Positions 58,091 through 64,000 of a stretch of 64,000 nt of DNA are shown here, one piece after another. The notes under the pieces were generated by a model. It ran no database searches. It was not told the DNA's origin and worked only from the letters and a program-made list of their open reading frames with translations. Position 1 is the first letter of the stretch, and each line of letters begins with the position of its first letter. Location: positions 164,902,822-164,966,821 of the forward strand of contig NC_090025.1 of NCBI RefSeq assembly GCF_037176765.1. Direction: 5' to 3'. This DNA is from Anolis sagrei (taxonomy: Eukaryota; Chordata; Lepidosauria; Squamata; Anolidae). The translations under genes were made by a program, and so were the position numbers.

Positions 58091-58152
58091 GAATTTCTTG
58101 AGATTACATATCTAGACTAGTTGAAAACAGAGCAGAAATGAGAAAATCAACA

Positions 58153-58440
58153 TCATATCTGAACTCTCACCAGAGATAACAATGGGAAGTTCCACCCACC
58201 CTGTACTCTACTTGATGGGGAAAGCATAGTTGGGCAAAGGTTTCCTAATTCACACGCCGTCTGCAGTAAAATTCCTGCAGCCAGCACTTGGATCTGTGTG
58301 TGGCTTTCCTCCTTGCTTTCCTTCACCTCACACACAGAAGGTAAAGACAGAGCAAAGGGTGTGTCCTTGCTCTCAGCAGCATCTACCCTGGTCAGCGTCA
58401 GGAAGGTGAGGATCCAGCAGGTCAGCCAAAAATAGTTCAT
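58153..58440 (-). CDS. Putative first exon of an unidentified secreted protein
   Basis: An open frame on the minus strand starts with a strong signal peptide: MNYFWLTCWILTFLTLTRVDA, cleavage probably after DA. The mature part begins AESKDTPFALSLPSVCEVKE. It continues SKEESHTQIQVLAAGILLQT and then ACELGNLCPTML. Possible donors are G|GTGGGT near 58200 and CTG|GTGAGA near 58170. The true 3' exon border is uncertain. A TATAAAA lies only about 10 bases before the ATG, so either the start is extremely close to the promoter or the TATA is fortuitous. An amphipathic stretch followed by C-x5-C loosely recalls helix A and the first cysteines of IL-6 and G-CSF. That is a weak resemblance and not an assignment. 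Repeats occupy most of the sequence immediately downstream. Confidence 0.4.
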   Translation of the reverse strand: MNYFWLTCWILTFLTLTRVDAAESKDTPFALSLPSVCEVKESKEESHTQIQVLAAGILLQTACELGNLCPTMLSPSSRVQGGWNFPLLSLVRVQI

Positions 58441-58904
58441 GGCTCCTATTTTATAGTAACCAAAAGAGTTGTGGGTGGCATTTCTCCCTTTAATTGCAGA
58501 TATGACAGGTGTGGAGGGTAAGAACTTCTAAACACTGACTCCCACGGAATGGGCTTCTAAATGTTTCTTCTTTTAATGCTACCAAGAAAAATATGTTGAG
58601 CAGCCAACTATTCAATCCTCCCCACCTTAATGGATTTTTGGGGAAGGCAATTAAAAATAATTAAATAGGAAGACACAAAAGGATGGGTGAGTTTACAAGG
58701 GAAATACCACCTTATCTGGACCCTACATCCCACTATAATGATATTATGAGGCAGGGCAATAGCACAATGAAACCCTCATGTGGGACCACAGGGAAAGGCT
58801 TTAGTAAGTAAGAAATGCAGATCATAGGAGCAGCTATGCAATCAACCTTTGGAGGAGCATACTTGACCCATCTCTAAAACAGCAAAACAGCTATAGCCTT
58901 ACAG

Positions 58905-59549
58905 CAGTGGTTGCCAACCTGTGGTCTGCAGCTCTAGATTATTAAATATGGTTTTCTGTGGGCGAACAGAGGGCAACTACTGGACTGCATATGTTATATA
59001 TCAGAACTAAAACTGATGTTGTCTATCCGATGCAATTTTCTGAATTAGCATCCCAAACAACCAAACCAATCTAAAGTTGACCAAAACCAGATATTTCAGA
59101 ACTAATGTTGGAGAGTGGTCCCTGGTCAAAGTGGTCCCTGGTCAAAGGGGTCCCTGGTCAAAGGGGTCCCTGGTCAAAGTGGTCCCTGGTCAAAGGGGTC
59201 CCTGGTCAAAGGGGTCCCTGGTCAAAGTGGTTCCGGGTCAAAGTGGTCCCTGGTCAAAGTGGTCCCTGGTCAAAGGGGTCCCTTGGTCAAAGTGGTTACT
59301 AGTCAAAGTGGTTCCTGGTCAAAGTGGTCCCTGGTCAAAGGGGTCTCTGGTCAAAGTGGTCCCTGGTCAAAGTGATCCCTGGTCAAAGGGGTCTCTGGTC
59401 AAAGTGGTCACTGGTCAAAGTGGTTCCTGGTCAAAGTGGTCCCTGGTCAAAGGGGTCCCTGGTCAAAGTGGTCCCTGGTCAAAGTGGTCCCTGGTCAACG
59501 TAATCCCTGGTCAAAGTGGTCCCTGGTCAAAAAAGGTTGGAAATCACTG
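58905..59549. mobile_element. hAT element with about 26 internal 16-bp units
   Basis: Ends CAGTGGTTGCCAACCTGTGG and AAAAGGTTGGAAATCACTG, with a perfect 8-bp duplication CCTTACAG (58897-58904 and 59550-59557). It is in opposite orientation to 3035-3499. Confidence 0.92.
59113..59530. repeat. 16-bp minisatellite inside the hAT element
   Basis: About 26 copies of TGGTCCCTGGTCAAAG with scattered changes. All three plus-strand frames stay open for long stretches (WSLVK, VPGQ) because 48 bp is a common multiple. This is not a coding gene. Confidence 0.95.
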
Positions 59550-59559
59550 CCTTACAGCT

Positions 59560-60680
59560 ACCAAGTGTGTCTAGTAAGGTCTAAAGGTGCCGATACTTCT
59601 TGTTTTTACTGTTTGCATGCTTTCAACTTGTTTCTGACTTATGGTGATCCTCTCAAGGGATTTTCAGAACAAGGTGCTTCTGAGGCTGTCAGAATGCAAC
59701 TTACTTAAGGTCTCTCAGTGGGTTTCCATAGCTGAGTGACGATTTGAACCCTGGTCTCCAGAGACTTAGTGAAATGCTCAGACCACTACACTACGCTGTT
59801 CTACAAAGTTAGATATCAAAAATCAAGCACTTACAAGTTTGTGCAAAGATGATTGGTGAAGATAGTTCAAAGATAGTTGGTGAAAGGTATAGGACTTCTC
59901 TAGTAATGCTGGCCCAATATCTTTTTTAATATTTAAAATTAATTACACGGGAGCAGAAATGTTTGCCTGAATAAAGTTTTCAGATGCTGGTAGAATTCAT
60001 AAGTAACTAATGATAGGTAGCAAATTACTTGTAATGAGCTCTTTCCAATCATGAAAGTAGAACTACAATTACAATTGTAACTTGACAAGGGATAACTTCA
60101 TTTCTTTTGCAGGGCCTTTATGGTTACAGGATACAGCTCAATTAAATGATAGTAAAACATGGTTCCAATCAGTTATTGTGTTGTACAGGCTGTGAAGACG
60201 GTATAGGCAAGGGTAATATCTTGTGTAGAAGTCAGCTTTTTAAAGTATGAAAATAAAAGATTTAATTACTTTAGGCAGATAATGAGCTCCTTTAAAAAGC
60301 CTAACTATAACCTTAAGTACTTGTAACTATAAGTTACTGAAATCAGTTTTCTTAAAACGATTCCATGATTTTATGTAATGAACTATTTTTTTTGGGCTTT
60401 GGGACTATATATAATAAAGATGTGTTTCCCAAGACCAAGATATCCCTGGGTGGTAACGCAAATGAATAGTGTATGAGTTCAAGACTGCTTGATTTCTCTA
60501 CAGGAGGCTGAAACTAATCGCTTTAGGAGCCACAAGATGTCGTTTGAGCAATCAACACATTTAAAAATTATGGAATGCAAACTTGAGATGTCTTTGAAAT
60601 TAGTATGTTTATTGCTTTGCTCATCAGCCAATTTTGACGTAAGGATTCTGCATGTACTGTATAATGCTTGGGGTTGCCAT
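59560..60680. other. Intergenic stretch without recognised genes
   Basis: A short SINE-like scrap (GATTTGAACCCTGGTCTCCA to CACTACACTACGCTGTT) at about 59730-59800 resembles a tRNA-derived head. Nothing else is recognised. Confidence 0.45.
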
Positions 60681-60684
60681 AAAT

Positions 60685-61187
60685 TGGTGGGTGACTTAAA
60701 ACGACATGTAGGGTCGGGCTTTGCACAGTTGGTCAGCAATGATAAGATCTATGAACCGAAAAGTTGCCAGTTTGAAACCCTGGGTCAGTGTGAGCTTCCG
60801 ACTGTCAGTCCAGCTTACTGTTGACCTAAGTAGTTCAAAAACAGCTTGAACTGTAAGTGGAGACCTAAAACAAGTGAGGGAGGTATTTTACGATAGCATA
60901 AAGAAAAAGACCAGAAAATGCCCGGCAACCAAAAAGAAGGAGGAAGTCCCGATGGTTCTTCATCATAGAGGATGGAGCAACAGCACTCCCCTATGGCTGG
61001 ATTCGAGCACAACCTCCAAGGCGCCAAAAAGCTGGACATCGATACAACATACCTCCTTTCTGTTCTGTCTGTCTCTGTCACATCTATCCAAAATGACATC
61101 TAATGTTTTCATGTATGCTTATTGTGATCTACCCTGAGTCCCCTTGGGGAGATAGGACGGAATATGAATAAAGTGTTGTTGTTGTTG

Positions 61188-61230
<43 letters not shown>
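60685..61230 (+). mobile_element. Long tRNA-headed SINE with LINE-like tail
   Basis: Head GGGCTTTGCACAGTTGGTC with GCCAGTTTGAAACCC. The body follows, with tail CTACCCTGAGTCCCCTTGGG and (GTT)n(ATT)n. It is about 480 bp before the microsatellite. Confidence 0.7.
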
Positions 61231-61407
61231 AATAATCTTTATTGGTTTTCCATAAAAGCATATAATGCCAAAAAAAGAAGAGATTAAACTGAGCGGGAAA
61301 AGTATCAGGTCAAGAATGGAAAGAAAAAAGGGGGGTAGCAGAATAGATGAAGTAAAGAAAAGTATCTGGTTTCTTCATGTTCCTTTTTACCAAATACCTG
61401 AATCCAC

Positions 61408-61525
61408 TTGCTTGTTGTTATTATTATTATTATCATCATCATCATTATTATTATTATTATTATTATTACTATTATTATTACTATTACTATTATTACTATT
61501 ATATGTACACACACACACACACATG
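61408..61525. repeat. TTA/TCA/CTA and CA microsatellites
   Basis: Mixed trinucleotide repeats followed by about eight CA units. Confidence 0.9.
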
Positions 61526-61806
61526 TGTACATTGGACCACCACTGAGATGTGAATATCAACATGTGTAGGAGCTCAAGTCCCATTGTATACAATCTTGTA
61601 TGTACAATTGCAAAGAACTCAAAACGACTGCTAGAGAAAGAGATCTGTGAAATGGTGGGAGACTATAGTAGGAAATGCCTGCACAACCGCACAGTGCTCA
61701 GCATGTGAACGAATTTATGATTTTGGCTTTTTGGAATCTTTTCCTGAATGTTTTTGAGTTGTAGTTGGTTTTCAAACATTTCATTGTGATAACACACTTT
61801 CTAGAC

Positions 61807-62156
61807 CAGGGGTCCTCAAACTAAGGCCCGGGGGCCAGATGCGGCCCTCCGTCATTTACCCAGCCCTTGCTCAGGGTCAACCTTAGTCTGAAATGACTTG
61901 AAAGCATATAACAACAACAACAACAATCCTATCTCATGAGCCAAAAGCAGCCCCACGCTTCCCATTGAAATACTAATATGTTTATATTTGTTAACATTGT
62001 TCTTCATTTGATTGTTTTTAAGTGTATTTTGTACTACAAATAAGACATGTACAGTATGCATAGGAATTCATGTTTTTTAAAAAATTATAATCTGGCCCTC
62101 CAACAGTTTGAGGAACTGTGACCTGGCCCTCTGTTTAAAAAGTTTGAGGACCCCTG
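61807..62156. mobile_element. 350-bp hAT element
   Basis: Ends CAGGGGTCCTCAAACTAAGG and AAGTTTGAGGACCCCTG, with a perfect 8-bp duplication TTCTAGAC (61799-61806 and 62157-62164). It is a different family from the other hATs here (GGCCAGATGCGGCCCTCC, ATCTGGCCCTCCAACAG). Confidence 0.92.
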
Positions 62157-62164
62157 TTCTAGAC

Positions 62165-63155
62165 ATACATCATTTTGTGACACAGTAATTCAACTTGACT
62201 AGCAAACCACAGCTTAAACCAACTTCTTATAAGAGATACTGACACATACATAACTTTAATAACAAAATATAGGGTGGCACAATATATTTTACAATAAACT
62301 TTCATTTATATATTTAAAATATATTATTTATATGATTTATTGCTTATTTCACATAAACTCAGATTTCTCATTACGTTTGTGTGACACACCTACACACTGC
62401 AGCTAATACAGTGTCATGACACACTGTTTGGAAGACTCTGGTCTAATGTGGAAAAGCATGCATATGCTAAACAAGAAATGGCAAAGAACGATTTTTTACA
62501 AAATTGTTCAAAGCACTTGGCAGTCCATTTCCTGATCATGGAGAAAGCTACTCAGTGGAAAGAATAAATAACGGTAACGCATAGCCAACAAGTACTTAGG
62601 AATGTAATAATATCTATGCTTTGAGTCATTCAAGTAGAACGTTGGACTCTCACTTCTTCCTTTTGCTTCCTTGCGGTTCAGAATCAAGCCTATTTTTCTC
62701 TCTCTTTGTGGTGAAATTTTAGTCATTCTCTTTGCTTTCCCAACGGCTTTGCATATTTGTGAAACTTTATAAATATTTATAGAGCTACATATCTGTGCCT
62801 GCATTTCAGCGGTCAGGACAGCATTTTATTTTTCTTGGATTCTACTGGAAAAGTAATCTTTCCAGCTGGCTATTTAGTGGGGGACAATGGTAAATGGCAT
62901 CCCAACTGCTGATCTCAGATTCTGTGCATGTTTGCGTGGATTACCATGTACACATATATGTACAGATGCAGAATGAATGGAAGGACATTATTGGAAGGGT
63001 CCATGTATCAATTCTCAACAATTGCTAGCATGTATTAGTGTACCTTGTGTTTTACTGTTCCCTGCTGGGTAAAAACACTTGCATTACACTTAAAGGGTTG
63101 CCACACCTTAAAATTGTAAGGCTATATCTCTTTCATGCGCAAAGACATTCTAGAG
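62165..63155. other. Intergenic stretch
   Basis: A/T-rich with no recognised gene. A 98-codon minus-strand frame (62508-62804) is basic and has no known motif. Confidence 0.4.
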
Positions 63156-63700
63156 ATCATAGAATCATAAAATCATTGAGTTGGAAAAGTCCTCATGGGC
63201 CATCCAGTCCAACCCCCTGAGATGAAGCAGGAAAATTGCATTCAAAGCACACTTGACAGATGATCATCTAGCCTCTGTTTAAAAGTTTCCAAATAAGGAG
63301 CCTCCACCACATTCTGGGGCAGAGAGTTCCACTGCTGAACAGCTCTCGCAGTTAGGAAGTTCTTCCTCATGTTCAAGTGGAATCTCCTTTCCTGTAGTTT
63401 GAAGCCATTGCTCCACGTCCTGTCTCCAGGGCAGCAGAAAACAAGCTTGCTCCCTCCTCCCTATGACTTCCCCTCACATATTTATATGTGGCCATCATGT
63501 CTCCTCTCAGCCTTTTCTTCTGCAGGCTAAACATGCCAAGCTCTTTAACCCGCTCCTCATAGGGCTTGTTCTCCAGACCCTTGATCATTTTAGTCGCCCT
63601 CCTCTGGACACATGCCAGCTTGTCAACATCTCCCTTCTGTTGCAGTGCCCAGAATTGGACACATTACTCCATGTGAGGTCTGACCAAGGCAGAATAGAAT
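63156..63700 (-). mobile_element. CR1 3' end
   Basis: The minus-strand peptide includes [20 protein letters not shown] and RGDMMATYKYVRG. The terminus is at 63156-63180 (ATAGAATCATAAAATC). It extends upstream past GCAGTGCCCAGAATTGGACA. Confidence 0.88.
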
Positions 63701-63719
63701 GCTTTAGGACGATTTTTTC

Positions 63720-64000
63720 ACTTTCTCAACGTCTACATGACAGTGCCATCTACTGGAGAAAACAATTAAACGGTGTTTTTTTTTCCTTTTTTTTTAAAGT
63801 GTGACCAATTTCTGGTTATTTTGGAGGAGTTAACTATTTCTCTTCAAAGAAGTCCCAATATTTCAGAAAAACAGATTTCCCAGAACGCAAAACTCTTGAT
63901 GGGAAAATGCAGCTTCCTTCTGTCATAGGATATTCCCACTACTACACTAATGTTTATCCAATCTTGTAAAATTGGGAATGGGATGAGATTCATAATAGCA
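63720..64000. other. Window end without recognised features
   Basis: Nothing recognised. Confidence 0.4.

Noticed and set aside
59077-59574. 165-codon frame rich in WSLVK and VPGQ repeats
   Set aside because: It is a 16-bp minisatellite read through. All frames are open in turn, and it lies inside a hAT element with an 8-bp duplication.
62508-62804. 98-codon basic minus-strand frame
   Set aside because: No motif, no splice partner and no conservation evidence; its length is within chance for A/T-rich DNA.
1-64000. CRISPR arrays, operons and prokaryotic signals
   Set aside because: Introns, SINEs and LINEs show vertebrate nuclear DNA. The tandem arrays here have no spacer structure.
1-64000. 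Canonical tRNA or rRNA genes
   Set aside because: B-box-like heads occur only at the ends of SINEs with retroposon tails; none folds as a complete tRNA by eye.

Overview
The window is nuclear DNA from a vertebrate, most likely a squamate reptile and probably an iguanian lizard such as an anole relative. Genes are split by canonical GT-AG introns. The spaces between exons are filled with CR1, L1, RTE-BovB and Penelope-like fragments, tRNA-headed SINEs, two short Helitrons, and many short hAT elements with clean 8-bp target duplications. Species identity is inferred from this repeat mix.

Layout: (1) 1-12.9 kb, plus strand: exons 2-11 of an ArfGAP with two PH domains, closest to ADAP1; exon 1 lies upstream of the window. 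(2) 12.9-17.8 kb: intergenic repeats, including a 78-bp minisatellite split by a LINE tail. (3) 17.9-18.9 kb, plus strand: a complete single-exon rhodopsin-class GPCR of the urotensin-II receptor family. (4) 19-27.3 kb: repeats. (5) 27.4-37.4 kb, minus strand: a complete four-exon galectin-1-type gene with CCAAT and TATA boxes. (6) 37.4-58 kb: repeat-rich, with nested elements. (7) 58.15-58.44 kb, minus strand: an open reading frame with a clear signal peptide, probably the first exon of an unidentified secreted protein. (8) 58.5-64 kb: repeats, including a hAT element carrying a 26-unit minisatellite.

The three confident genes do not form a pathway or operon. ADAP proteins act at membranes on Arf6 and phosphoinositides, the receptor couples to G proteins, and the galectin is a cytosolic or secreted beta-galactoside-binding lectin.

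I found no wholly new gene system. The best leads are hammerhead-ribozyme-like cores in Penelope-like repeats, sometimes in divergent pairs; a hAT family whose copies carry an internal 16-bp tandem array ranging from about 2 to about 26 units; a 261-bp inverted duplication of about 92 percent identity in galectin intron 1; nested insertions datable by their target duplications; and the unidentified secreted-protein exon.
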